Shown piece after piece: positions 1-6,656 of a stretch of DNA of 22,216 bases. Position numbers and translations under genes: made by a program. Below the pieces are notes generated by a model. It made no database searches. It was given only the letters and a program-made list of their open reading frames with translations, and was not told where the DNA came from. The stretch spans positions 1 through 22,216 of the forward strand of contig DALTWQ010000013.1 of assembly GCA_029987025.1 (NCBI GenBank), in the 5' to 3' direction. Within the stretch, counting starts at the first letter, position 1; each line of letters starts with the position of its first letter. The DNA is from Methanocorpusculum sp. (GTDB lineage: Archaea; Halobacteriota; Methanomicrobia; Methanomicrobiales; Methanocorpusculaceae).

Positions 1-46
1 CAGACTGAAGATCTGTATGTCGCCGGTTCAATTCCGGCTGAGGGCA
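1..46 (+). tRNA. tRNA-Phe (GAA), 3' part only
   Basis: The window opens inside the anticodon arm. The anticodon loop is CTGAAGA at 5-11, with T33 followed by anticodon GAA. The T arm is GCCGG / TTCAATT / CCGGC at 22-38. The 3' acceptor strand is TGAGGGC at 39-45 and the discriminator A is at 46. CCA is not encoded, as is common in archaea. A T-run at 50-55 follows and probably ends transcription. The 5' half lies outside the window, so the D arm and any intron cannot be seen. Confidence 0.85.
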
Positions 47-58
47 CTGTTTTTTCTC

Positions 59-64
59 TTTATC
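59..64 (+). promoter_or_regulatory. TTTATC promoter-like box before a hairpin pair
   Basis: TTTATC at 59-64 matches the box that lies 31-32 nt before the start codon of several genes in this window (rubrerythrin, MtaB, UPF0058, hypC). By the same spacing, transcription would begin near 85-91, just before two hairpins. It is only a six-base match in a pyrimidine-rich tract, so it is tentative. Confidence 0.3.
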
Positions 65-87
65 TTCATAAAATCAAATCAGGGAGC

Positions 88-148
88 AGGTTGTACAGAT
101 AACAGTTTCTCCGGTGTCTGTACAGACCCGGCGTTATCCCGGGTTTTT
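88..148 (+). ncRNA. possible small RNA of two hairpins ending in a terminator
   Basis: TGTACAGA (92-99) can pair with TCTGTACA (117-124), a perfect 8-bp stem with a 17-nt loop. It is followed at once by ACCCGG/CCGGGT (126-131 / 139-144) with a 7-nt loop and a T-run (144-148). With the TTTATC box at 59-64 this is the outline of a roughly 60-nt independent transcript. The alternatives are a processed tail of the tRNA-Phe transcript or an upstream leader of the gene at 224. The pairing is seen directly; the promoter and the existence of an RNA are inferred. Confidence 0.33.
126..148 (+). terminator. hairpin plus T-run, intrinsic-terminator-like
   Basis: A six-base-pair GC-rich stem (126-131 with 139-144, loop 132-138) runs directly into five T residues at 144-148. 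Archaeal termination normally needs only the T-run, so the stem is extra. It separates tRNA-Phe from the membrane-protein gene downstream. Confidence 0.5.
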
Positions 149-223
149 ATCTTTGATACCAATTCAATTATCATTATTACGCATAAGAAACCAAATATAA
201 TTACACTAAACTAATAGGAGTTC

Positions 224-1048
224 ATGAAAATGACTGGTTTAATTGCTAACATCGGACAAACATTCGGGTATTCATTTAAGAATACTATCCTTCGTCCGTT
301 CTTCTGGTTAGGCATGCTTATTACAGCGCTAATCATGCTTATCTGCTTCGCAGCAGGAGCAGCCTGTATCGCCGGCGCCGCAGTTTCCGAAAGCGTGATG
401 CTTATCCCGGGAATCATCCTCATTGTCGTCGGAATTCTCCTGGGATTCTTCTTCAACGGAATTCAGGTGCAGGTTTTTGCAAACAAAAAACTTACCTTCA
501 AAGGATTCTTCGGCACCATCGGCCGCGGCATTCAGTTACTAATCATTGATTTCATCTACTCGATTATCATCACGATTGTTTTTGCAATCTGCTTTGCCCT
601 CGGTATCTTCGGCGGACAGGGCGATGTTATCAATGAAGCCGTCACTGGCCTTTCATCAGGTGCAAACATACTCTTCCCGAACGGCATTACCACTGTCGGA
701 ATTATCATGCTTATTGTCCTGATTCTTCTGACAATCTTCTTCAGCATCCTGATGCTTGCAGCAGATGTCAACTTCGCCCGTGCCGGAAAGTTCGGCGCAG
801 CATTCCATTTCGGAGAGATTTTTAAGAGAATCGGTGTCTTCGGCGTCTTAAAGTTCATCGTTGCTATCATTCTCTTCGTAATTATCATGGTCATTATCTC
901 ATTTATTATCGGTCTGATTCTCGGTTTGATTGCTATGATTCCCAACGAACTGGCAGTAAGTATCGTCTCCATTATCTTTACGATGCTGCTGATTCCGTTC
1001 CTGCTTATCTTTACATCCAAGTATTTCAGCAACCTCTTTGCAGACTGA
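224..1048 (+). CDS. DUF4013-type multi-pass membrane protein
   Basis: A 274-residue protein that is almost wholly hydrophobic, with about six membrane segments near residues 28-48, 58-78, 100-125, 158-180, 205-235 and 245-267. The short soluble motif around residues 182-200, with FARAG followed by AFHFGEIF, is typical of the archaeal and bacterial DUF4013 family, whose function is unknown. Two in-frame starts compete. ATG 224 lies 31 nt after an AAATATAA box (193-200) and would be leaderless. ATG 230 lies nine bases after TAGGAG (215-220) and would use a Shine-Dalgarno. The translated difference is only two residues. A T-run at 1061-1067 follows the stop. The next gene also encodes a membrane protein but has its own promoter. 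The family call is moderately sure; no function is assigned. Confidence 0.85.
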   Translation: MKMTGLIANIGQTFGYSFKNTILRPFFWLGMLITALIMLICFAAGAACIAGAAVSESVMLIPGIILIVVGILLGFFFNGIQVQVFANKKLTFKGFFGTIGRGIQLLIIDFIYSIIITIVFAICFALGIFGGQGDVINEAVTGLSSGANILFPNGITTVGIIMLIVLILLTIFFSILMLAADVNFARAGKFGAAFHFGEIFKRIGVFGVLKFIVAIILFVIIMVIISFIIGLILGLIAMIPNELAVSIVSIIFTMLLIPFLLIFTSKYFSNLFAD

Positions 1049-1060
1049 AATCACTCACCC

Positions 1061-1067
1061 TTTTTTT
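1061..1067 (+). terminator. T-run terminator after the DUF4013 gene
   Basis: Seven T residues follow ACTCACCC thirteen bases after the stop codon. The next plus-strand gene ends in a near-identical arrangement, ACTCAC then seven T (2198-2204). This suggests a common archaeal U-tract terminator. Confidence 0.5.
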
Positions 1068-1141
1068 AAATCATTTATTCGGGGTGTTCTTAAACTCTCT
1101 TTCAAAGAGATATCAGGAACAATGCCGCATAACATACTATC

Positions 1142-1149
1142 TATAAATA
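1142..1149 (+). promoter_or_regulatory. TATA box of the gene at 1173
   Basis: TATAAATA starts 31 nt before the ATG at 1173. No Shine-Dalgarno sequence lies in between. Archaeal TATA boxes centre about 25 nt before the transcription start, so the mRNA should be leaderless or nearly so. Confidence 0.6.
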
Positions 1150-1172
1150 CTTGTTTCTTCTTAAACTAATAT

Positions 1173-2189
1173 ATGAATGAAGCAAAATGCACAGTACTGA
1201 GAAACTCGGTGTCAGGTCTTGCATACCTGTTTCTCGCGACACTGGCAGCCCTTTTTATCATCGCAGACTTATCAGCAGTCAGACTGACCCTTATTCCGGC
1301 CGTAGTTCTGGAGGTCCTGATTGGTATCTGCGGCATCATACTCCTCGGTCTTAAGAAACGTGATCTGACAGGCATTGTAATGATTCTTTTTGCAATGCTT
1401 TTCGGGTATTATACAGTTACCGGCGGAGTGCTTTACTCCATTGCCACACCGGTGATTCTGGTATTCTTTATCCTCATCGCATGTATTCTGCTCCTGACAA
1501 AGGAAAAGAAGGCACAGTCATATTTCTGTGTATTTCTCCCGTACGGAATCGGGGCCGTCACCATAGCCTGCGGTGCATCGGACAGTATATTCACCATTAT
1601 CCTTCATATCATATTCGGATTAGTTGCTTTAATCTACTCTCTGCTCTTCTTAGCACCGAAGGCAAACAATAAGCTGGCCCTCAAATTAAAAAGCGACGAG
1701 GAGTTCAGCTTTTCCGAATCAGGCCCGGTTATCGGATATGCACTTCTGATGATTCCGGGAGCTATTTATGCCGTATCAATTCTTACCGGATTCGCAGATG
1801 TGGAAACATTACAAACACTTCTTTTGCTCTGCGGCATTCTGCTGGTTATTGCAGGAATTCTCCTGGCTGTATTTTCGAAACAGTACCGTAAGTCCATTCT
1901 CTTTGCTGTTATGGGACTTTTCTCTGCGGCAGCGGCATTCGGCGGAGGTGTTATGTACTATATCACCGGCGGTGTTCTGATTCTGTTAGGTATCCTCGCG
2001 TTATTCCAGAAAAAAGCGAAGATTCTCAACTTCCTGATTCTGATGCCAGCCGGAATTCTTGCAATCCTTCTCGGATTCAGCATAAACAATCTGATAATCA
2101 ATCTCATCCTGATAACTATCATCACCCTTGTTTCCCTGTACATGACTGTTGTATACTTCTGCAGAAAGAAAGAACTTCCGCAGTTCTGA
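1173..2189 (+). CDS. internally duplicated membrane protein, unknown function
   Basis: A 338-residue, strongly hydrophobic protein with about ten membrane segments. Residues 52-140 and 226-309 align by eye as two copies of one module: both have a CGI(I/L)L or AGILL helix, then a basic turn, then a GGV(L/M)Y helix, a charged KEKKA or KKAK turn, and a (L/M)P(Y/A)GI helix followed by a short polar loop. The halves are joined by a charged linker near residues 161-185 (KANNKLALKLKSDEEFSF). This looks like tandem duplication of a five-helix unit, a layout known from transporters and membrane enzymes, but I cannot name the family. The start follows a well-placed TATA box with no ribosome site, hence probably leaderless. 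A T-run at 2198-2204 ends it. It shares neither operon nor overlap with its neighbours. Confidence 0.8.
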   Translation: MNEAKCTVLRNSVSGLAYLFLATLAALFIIADLSAVRLTLIPAVVLEVLIGICGIILLGLKKRDLTGIVMILFAMLFGYYTVTGGVLYSIATPVILVFFILIACILLLTKEKKAQSYFCVFLPYGIGAVTIACGASDSIFTIILHIIFGLVALIYSLLFLAPKANNKLALKLKSDEEFSFSESGPVIGYALLMIPGAIYAVSILTGFADVETLQTLLLLCGILLVIAGILLAVFSKQYRKSILFAVMGLFSAAAAFGGGVMYYITGGVLILLGILALFQKKAKILNFLILMPAGILAILLGFSINNLIINLILITIITLVSLYMTVVYFCRKKELPQF

Positions 2190-2197
2190 ACACTCAC

Positions 2198-2215
2198 TTT
2201 TTTTACAATTTTTCC
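2198..2215 (+). terminator. T-run terminator after the duplicated membrane-protein gene
   Basis: Seven T residues at 2198-2204 and a second run at 2209-2213 follow the stop at 2189. The rest of the gap to the convergent rubrerythrin gene holds only a weak AT-rich hairpin (GATAATA 2230-2236 with TATTATC 2246-2252). Confidence 0.5.
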
Positions 2216-2305
2216 GGCCGGCTGCCGCAGATAATAAAAGAGTATTATTATCGGGTCTTGAAAACGGAATCAATGAAAAAAGACAGACTTACAGATTGAA
2301 ATTTT

Positions 2306-2313
2306 AAAAAAAA
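2306..2313 (-). terminator. T-run terminator of rubrerythrin (minus strand)
   Basis: Eight A residues on the plus strand, read as eight U in the minus-strand transcript, begin 15 nt beyond the rubrerythrin stop codon. No strong stem precedes them. Confidence 0.5.
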
Positions 2314-2327
2314 GGTTTGAGCAGTAT

Positions 2328-2828
2328 TTACTCAATAACCTTGAAAGAAGTTCCCGGGATACCGCAGATCGGGCAGCGCTCGGAGGTGTGGTTAATCTCG
2401 ATGTTTCCGCAGACCGGGCATAAGTAGACGGTCTTTACATCAAAGTCTTTGCCTGCTTTAACTGCTTTAAGTGCCTTGTCGTAAAGGTCAGCGTGAACTG
2501 CTTCTGCCTGCTTTGCGTGCTCGAAGGTGATTAATGCATCCTGTCTGCCTTCCTTCTCTGCAACTTCGATGAAACCGGGGTACATCTGGTTGGTTTCTTC
2601 AAGTTCGCCTGCTTTGCCTGCTTCAAGGTTTGCAACGGTGTTTCCGATGTATCCGCCGACGCGCATGAGTCTGCGTGCGTGGATTTCTTCTGCTAAGGAT
2701 GCTGCACGGAAGAGTTTTGCAACCTGTGCGTATCCTTCATCGTCTGCTGCTTCTGCAAATGCCTTGTACTTGTTACGTGCCTGGGACTCGCCTGCAAAGG
2801 CGCCTGCAATACATTCCTGTGTGTTCAT
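2328..2828 (-). CDS. rbr: rubrerythrin
   Basis: A 166-residue non-haem iron peroxidase that reduces hydrogen peroxide in the cytoplasm of strict anaerobes, using electrons passed through its rubredoxin-like centre. The four-helix ferritin-like domain carries the expected di-iron ligands: E14, E47, H50, E88, E91, E109 and H112. Their spacing matches classical rubrerythrin except for a loop about 12 residues shorter before E109. The C-terminal rubredoxin-like domain has the four cysteines C137, C140, C152 and C155 in the CPxCG...CPxCG pattern that binds one iron. The length is slightly below the usual 180-190. The gene stands alone. A TTTATC box 31 nt upstream (minus strand) and the lack of a good ribosome site fit a leaderless mRNA. 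An oxidative-stress role is well established for the family. Confidence 0.96.
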   Translation of the reverse strand: MNTQECIAGAFAGESQARNKYKAFAEAADDEGYAQVAKLFRAASLAEEIHARRLMRVGGYIGNTVANLEAGKAGELEETNQMYPGFIEVAEKEGRQDALITFEHAKQAEAVHADLYDKALKAVKAGKDFDVKTVYLCPVCGNIEINHTSERCPICGIPGTSFKVIE

Positions 2829-2853
2829 ACCTGTTATATTAGGGCGGCGCGCT

Positions 2854-2859
2854 GATAAA
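2854..2859 (-). promoter_or_regulatory. TTTATC promoter box of rubrerythrin
   Basis: Read on the minus strand, CTTTATCAGC places TTTATC with its first T at 2859, exactly 31 nt before the A of the start codon at 2828. The same box and spacing recur before MtaB, UPF0058 and hypC. Confidence 0.5.
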
Positions 2860-2973
2860 GTTTTTGAAAGCGGATATATTTGCAGGATTAAGCGAGGGAG
2901 AATATAATTCCCGAAATCTCTTCAGATTGGTCTTTAATACGAAAACCGGATGATGAAACAACCCCAAATATTA

Positions 2974-3001
2974 GTATACAATTTGTATACAAAATGTACA
3001 C
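2974..3001. promoter_or_regulatory. three GTATAC-type boxes at 11-bp spacing, putative operator
   Basis: GTATAC (2974-2979), GTATAC (2985-2990) and GTACAC (2996-3001) begin exactly 11 bp apart. The middle copy sits in the 10-bp palindrome TTGTATACAA (2983-2992). One-helical-turn phasing would put three protein contacts on one face of the DNA. The array lies just upstream of the radC TATA box and is distant from the rubrerythrin promoter, so radC is the more likely target. A closely related array lies before the pilus-type ATPase operon (12471-12505, 12609-12629). Confidence 0.55.
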
Positions 3002-3033
3002 AAATTTTAAAATATTCATTATAAAAGTAATAA

Positions 3034-3040
3034 TTATATA
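3034..3040 (+). promoter_or_regulatory. TATA box of radC
   Basis: TTATATA begins 30 nt before ATG 3064, the same spacing seen at other leaderless genes here. A second candidate, TTATAAAAG at 3019-3027, would give a leader of about 15 nt. No ribosome-binding sequence lies between either box and the start. Confidence 0.5.
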
Positions 3041-3063
3041 GAGAACACTCTAAAAATTACATA

Positions 3064-3720
3064 ATGAACCTGAAGGAGACTGCTGACATAGATAAGCCGC
3101 GGGAGAAACTCATGAACCGCGGTCCGGCATCCCTTGAACTTCACGAACTTGTCGCCGCCATCATTGGAAGAGGGACTGTAGGGTGCGATGCGATGCAGAT
3201 GGGTAAACAAATCGGAAGCATCCTCATGGAAAAAACCTATGAAACAACAACAAAAGACCTCTGCAGAATTAACGGGATGGGCGCAGCGAAAGCCTGTCAG
3301 ATTGTAGCCTCGCTTGAACTTGCAAGAAGGTTTCCGCCACCGAAAATCCGCCGGGCATTAATAACCAGACCAAGCGATGTACTGCCGTTTGTAGCACAGT
3401 ACCGCTTTGAAAAGCAGGAGAATCTGATTGTCATTTCCTTAACCGGCGCACATGAAGTAATTAACATCCGTCTGATTACCCGCGGAATTCTGGATAACTG
3501 CCAGGTACACCCGCGTGAGATATTTGCAGATGCTATAGCAGACCGGGCAGCAGCAATAATTATTGTACACAATCACCCGTCAGGAAGACTTGAACCGAGC
3601 AAACTTGACATCAGTATGACTCAGGTTATGAAACGCTGCGGGCAACTGCTTGGCATCCCGCTACTTGACCACATCATTATCGGTCCTGAGGACGGATATG
3701 TTTCAATCCCTGACGAGTGA
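3064..3720 (+). CDS. radC: RadC-family JAMM protein (UPF0758)
   Basis: A 218-residue protein of full family length. Residues 1-90 form the helical UPF0758 N-terminal region, including a helix-hairpin-helix-like stretch near 67-82 (CRINGMGAAKACQIV). Residues 98-218 are the JAB1/MPN-like domain with the metal-binding motif HNHPSG: H169 and H171, then D182 after PSKLD. The family's biochemical role is unsettled. The old link to DNA repair was withdrawn for E. coli, while radC belongs to competence regulons in several bacteria. RadC is much commoner in bacteria than in archaea, so past transfer is possible, though codon use looks like the neighbours. Its last 44 bp overlap the convergent membrane-protein gene. 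The start is set by the TATA box 30 nt upstream, with phased GTATAC boxes above it. Confidence 0.93.
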   Translation: MNLKETADIDKPREKLMNRGPASLELHELVAAIIGRGTVGCDAMQMGKQIGSILMEKTYETTTKDLCRINGMGAAKACQIVASLELARRFPPPKIRRALITRPSDVLPFVAQYRFEKQENLIVISLTGAHEVINIRLITRGILDNCQVHPREIFADAIADRAAAIIIVHNHPSGRLEPSKLDISMTQVMKRCGQLLGIPLLDHIIIGPEDGYVSIPDE

Positions 3721-4357
3721 AGAGTTTCCCAAAGAAATTTACCATAATCCCTACCAGAACTGCTGCAGCAAGCGAACCCTCACGGATTCCAACAATACAC
3801 TGCAGAGATGCAAACGAAACAATTGCTGCGGCAGCAACAATTATGCAGTCAAAACAGACTTTGACATGCCCGAAGTTCTTTTTTGTGACCTTTGATATAA
3901 TCCGCACAAGAAAGTCTCCCGGCATCATAATAAAGTCTGCTTTAATCAGCAGAAAAATACCGAACGCAAGAACTGCACAACTGAGAAGCATAATCATAAA
4001 CTGCTGCCAGTATGCATCCATAACTGCGCCTGATAATAAGTAATTATTCAAATCAATAAAGGCACTGAAAAGAAACAGCCCCGGAATCTGCAACAGATAC
4101 CATTTCTTAAAATCTTTTTTAAGAATCAGAATCTGGATGAAAACAAATACCATATTCATGATAAATGTGATTAAACCCATAGAAAGAGGTGTTACCACGC
4201 TGAGTACGAACGGCAGAGAAGAGATTGGAGATGTTCCCAAATCAGCAGTTACTGATAGAGCAACACCGAGACCCATAATATAGAGCCCGAAAATAAAAAG
4301 AAAAATACGGGAAGGTATTGATAATGCCGTCTTTTTCACCGGTTTGCTTTGGAACAC
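3677..4357 (-). CDS. YitT/YczE-like integral membrane protein
   Basis: A 226-residue protein with about six hydrophobic segments near residues 18-36, 47-79 (probably two), 86-103, 119-138, 167-185 and 196-212. The ADLGTSP motif at 38-44 after the first helix, and the MPGDFLVR...VKVCFD stretch at 144-170 before a late helix, are characteristic of the COG2364 (YczE/YitT-like) family, whose substrate is unknown. Its start overlaps the end of thymidylate synthase by 22 bp, so the two should share one transcript. Its 3' end runs 44 bp into convergent radC, which means transcripts of the two could form a short duplex. The function is not known and no link to thymidylate synthesis is evident beyond the operon. 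Confidence 0.88.
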   Translation of the reverse strand: MFQSKPVKKTALSIPSRIFLFIFGLYIMGLGVALSVTADLGTSPISSLPFVLSVVTPLSMGLITFIMNMVFVFIQILILKKDFKKWYLLQIPGLFLFSAFIDLNNYLLSGAVMDAYWQQFMIMLLSCAVLAFGIFLLIKADFIMMPGDFLVRIISKVTKKNFGHVKVCFDCIIVAAAAIVSFASLQCIVGIREGSLAAAVLVGIMVNFFGKLFTRQGLKHIRPQDR

Positions 4358-5055
4358 TGTCCGCAGGCTTTACAGACCTCCGGAGCTGGTGTAAATTCAG
4401 TTCCGTTTTTACAGAACGGCGGAATATCTGCTGCATCACGTTTGAAATAGACATGCGGTACAAGCGAGATGTGAGTATATGTTCCGACAGGCAGATTCAG
4501 TGCATCTGCGATATGTTTCTGCAGGCATGCAAGGGCATACATGTTTGAACCTGCGGCAGATAACATATCGTTGCTCCTGAAAATGATTTTCATATCGAGT
4601 TTGCCGTCACGGACAACACACTGCACAAGCTGCAGACACGGACAGTCATTGAGGGCTTCATCAACCGGAGGACACCAGGTAATTGCAAGGGCACGTCTGC
4701 TTTCCGGATTTGCTGCAAGTTTGTCTATGATATACTGAATCTGGTCCTGATGAATCTCGCCGCCCATCTCAAGACCGCATCCCCAGTCAAACAGACGTCC
4801 GTGATAATCGTACTCAAATACCGCATCAGAACCGTGAATCAGGTTCCTTGCATACTCTTCCAAAAAAGATTCCTTAAACCGGGAGGCAGAAGAAACCATG
4901 GGAGATTCGAACGGAGTGTCAACAGTGATACAGATTTCATCCGTTTCCATTGTTTCTTCTCCATTCTCTGTTTTCAGATAATATCCTTTTTCAAGAATGT
5001 AGCGTACAACAAGTTCATGGGCACGGGATAATGTCGGAGAGCGGATGAGTTTCAT
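4336..5055 (-). CDS. thyA: archaeal-type thymidylate synthase
   Basis: A 239-residue cytoplasmic enzyme that methylates dUMP to dTMP, with a reduced folate or methanopterin-type C1 carrier as donor. The catalytic cysteine is C140 in DCPCLQ. The phosphate-binding R160 and the RSND motif follow, then N171 in GSNM, and the late YTHISLVPH segment (193-201) supplies the dUMP ribose contacts. The protein is shorter than bacterial ThyA (about 264) and resembles the compact methanogen type of about 220 residues. The extra length is a C-terminal tail with a C-x2-C-x2-C cluster (C228, C231, C234), which I do not recognise as standard. It is first in an overlapping pair with the YitT-like gene. The upstream region holds TTTCATCTC at 5082-5090 as a possible weak promoter. 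The enzyme call is confident; the physiological carbon donor is inferred. Confidence 0.93.
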   Translation of the reverse strand: MKLIRSPTLSRAHELVVRYILEKGYYLKTENGEETMETDEICITVDTPFESPMVSSASRFKESFLEEYARNLIHGSDAVFEYDYHGRLFDWGCGLEMGGEIHQDQIQYIIDKLAANPESRRALAITWCPPVDEALNDCPCLQLVQCVVRDGKLDMKIIFRSNDMLSAAGSNMYALACLQKHIADALNLPVGTYTHISLVPHVYFKRDAADIPPFCKNGTEFTPAPEVCKACGQCSKANR

Positions 5056-5134
5056 AACTTACTATATGTTTGAGTTTTAGAGAGATGAAACTACCGAAGG
5101 ATAATACAGATGAAGAAAACAAACAAAATAAAAG

Positions 5135-5207
5135 TAGCCCGTAACAGATTCGAACTGCTGTCGCAGGATCCAGAGTCCTGCATGATTGACCACTACACTA
5201 ACGGGCT
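5135..5207 (-). tRNA. tRNA-Gln (CTG)
   Basis: A complete 73-nt cloverleaf on the minus strand. The acceptor AGCCCGT pairs with ACGGGCT and is followed by discriminator A. The anticodon stem CAGGA/TCCTG encloses loop CTCTGGA, with T33 and anticodon CTG. The T loop is TTCGAAT. No CCA is encoded and there is no intron. In archaea this tRNA is normally charged with glutamate and amidated by GatDE. TTTAATAATC on the minus strand at about 5237-5246 may be its TATA box. Confidence 0.95.
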
Positions 5208-5277
5208 ATGTTACCTACAATAATGAGTTATGATAGATTATTAAAGTGTCGGTATGTTTTCCGGATACGCCATCTCT

Positions 5278-5283
5278 TTTATC
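5278..5283 (+). promoter_or_regulatory. TTTATC promoter box of the methylthiotransferase gene
   Basis: TTTATC starts 31 nt before ATG 5309 inside ATCTCTTTTATCTCTTC. The hypC upstream region has the nearly identical ATCTCTTTATCTCTTC at the matching position. No ribosome site is present, which implies a leaderless mRNA. Confidence 0.55.
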
Positions 5284-5308
5284 TCTTCGGCCGGCAAATA
5301 CATAGAGC

Positions 5309-6568
5309 ATGGACATGTCCGGCAGTACGCCATTTGACCGCCTGAAAAATCTCAAACTCTATGCTGAGACCTACGGGTGTACATACAATGCCGGAGATAC
5401 GGATAAAATTCTTGAAATCGCAAAGGCAAACGGCTGCAGAATAACCGATACACCTGCAGATGCCGATGCTGTTCTCATAAATACCTGTGTGGTTATCGAA
5501 AAAACCGAGCAGCACATGTATGAGCGGCTGACACTTTTTGAGAAAAAGGAGCTGTTTATTACCGGATGCCTTCCCGGAATTGCTGAGGAAAGGCTGCGCT
5601 CGCAGTTCCCGAAAGCACATATTATTCCGCCGGAGATTATTCATCCGTGCTGGAAAAAGGCAGGTACGATGCCTTCGGCGCGCACCGTAGTCCTTCAGAT
5701 TGCACGCGGATGCAGCGGGCACTGTACATACTGCATCACCCGCCTTGCCAGAGGAAAACTGGCAAGTTTTTCTGCAGAAGACATTATCGAACAGGCAAAA
5801 ATCTGTATTAAGGCAGGGGCTGCAGAACTGCAGGTCACAGCTCAGGACACTGCATCGTGGGGTCTTGATTTCACCGGAGATGAAAAAGACAGACGTCTGC
5901 CGTATCTTTTGCGCGAACTGAGCAAACTTGACGGGAACTTCATGATTCGTGTGGGGATGGCAAATCCGGATAATCTTCTGCCGATATTAGATGAGTATCT
6001 GGATGTTTTAAAAAGTCCGAAGATATTTCTCTTTCTTCATATTCCGGTGCAGTCCGGGTCGGATTCTGTGCTGAAACAGATGGGCAGACGCTACACTGCT
6101 GAAGAGTATGAGGAGATTATCTCCCGCGCAAGGAAGATCTATCCGGATATCAGAATCTGCACTGATTATATTGCAGGATTTTCAGGCGAAACGGATGAAG
6201 ATGCAAAAGCATCTGTGGAACAGATTCTCCGGACCCGCCCGGGAAAGGTCAATATCACTCGGTTTTCTGTAAGGCCGAAAACTCCTGCAGCGAAATGGAA
6301 GCGGATTCCTGAACCAATTAAAAAAGAACGCTCGAAAGCCCTTACAGATGCGGTAAATACGGTCTATGATGCAAACGGAGATGCTCTTCTCGGACGTGAG
6401 TTTGACTGTATTGTAACTGAGACTGACAAACCGGGAAGTGTTACCGCGCGTGACAGATCATATCAGAATATTGTCATCTTAGAGGAACTGCCGATTGGTA
6501 TGAGACTGCGCGTCAGAATCACGGAAAACAGGCGGCATTATCTGATTGGTGAGAGAATCAGCAGTTAA
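5309..6568 (+). CDS. tRNA threonylcarbamoyladenosine methylthiotransferase (archaeal MtaB type)
   Basis: A 419-residue radical-SAM enzyme that adds a methylthio group to t6A37 of ANN-decoding tRNAs, giving ms2t6A. The N-terminal UPF0004 domain holds the auxiliary cluster cysteines C24 (TYGCT), C60 (INTC) and C87 (TGC). The radical-SAM domain has C135, C139 and C142 in GCSGHCTYC. A SAM-domain barrel continues to about residue 340, and a C-terminal TRAM domain near 355-415 should bind RNA. These three domains in this order and this length fit the eukaryote/archaeal e-MtaB (CDKAL1-like) group, not MiaB or RimO. A second ATG at 5315 would drop two residues; ATG 5309 has the better distance from the TTTATC box. 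The gene is alone between tRNA-Gln and UPF0058. Identity with MtaB rather than another methylthiotransferase is likely but inferred. Confidence 0.92.
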   Translation: MDMSGSTPFDRLKNLKLYAETYGCTYNAGDTDKILEIAKANGCRITDTPADADAVLINTCVVIEKTEQHMYERLTLFEKKELFITGCLPGIAEERLRSQFPKAHIIPPEIIHPCWKKAGTMPSARTVVLQIARGCSGHCTYCITRLARGKLASFSAEDIIEQAKICIKAGAAELQVTAQDTASWGLDFTGDEKDRRLPYLLRELSKLDGNFMIRVGMANPDNLLPILDEYLDVLKSPKIFLFLHIPVQSGSDSVLKQMGRRYTAEEYEEIISRARKIYPDIRICTDYIAGFSGETDEDAKASVEQILRTRPGKVNITRFSVRPKTPAAKWKRIPEPIKKERSKALTDAVNTVYDANGDALLGREFDCIVTETDKPGSVTARDRSYQNIVILEELPIGMRLRVRITENRRHYLIGERISS

Positions 6569-6624
6569 TCCCCGAACGATGATGGAGTATTTCCGCCAGT
6601 CCAATGATAGGATTGTGCAAACAA

Positions 6625-6630
6625 TTTATC
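6625..6630 (+). promoter_or_regulatory. TTTATC promoter box of the UPF0058 gene
   Basis: TTTATC begins 32 nt before ATG 6657, with no Shine-Dalgarno sequence between. It is one of a set of like-placed boxes in this window. Confidence 0.5.
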
Positions 6631-6656
6631 TTGTTTAAACACCCATGAATTAAGAC

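Noticed and set aside
2974..3001. A CRISPR-like repeat array
   Set aside because: The repeats are only six bases with five-base A/T spacers and there are no cas genes; operator boxes are the better reading.
5135..5311. Integration site at tRNA-Gln
   Set aside because: No duplicated tRNA 3' end, integrase or foreign gene block is visible near it.
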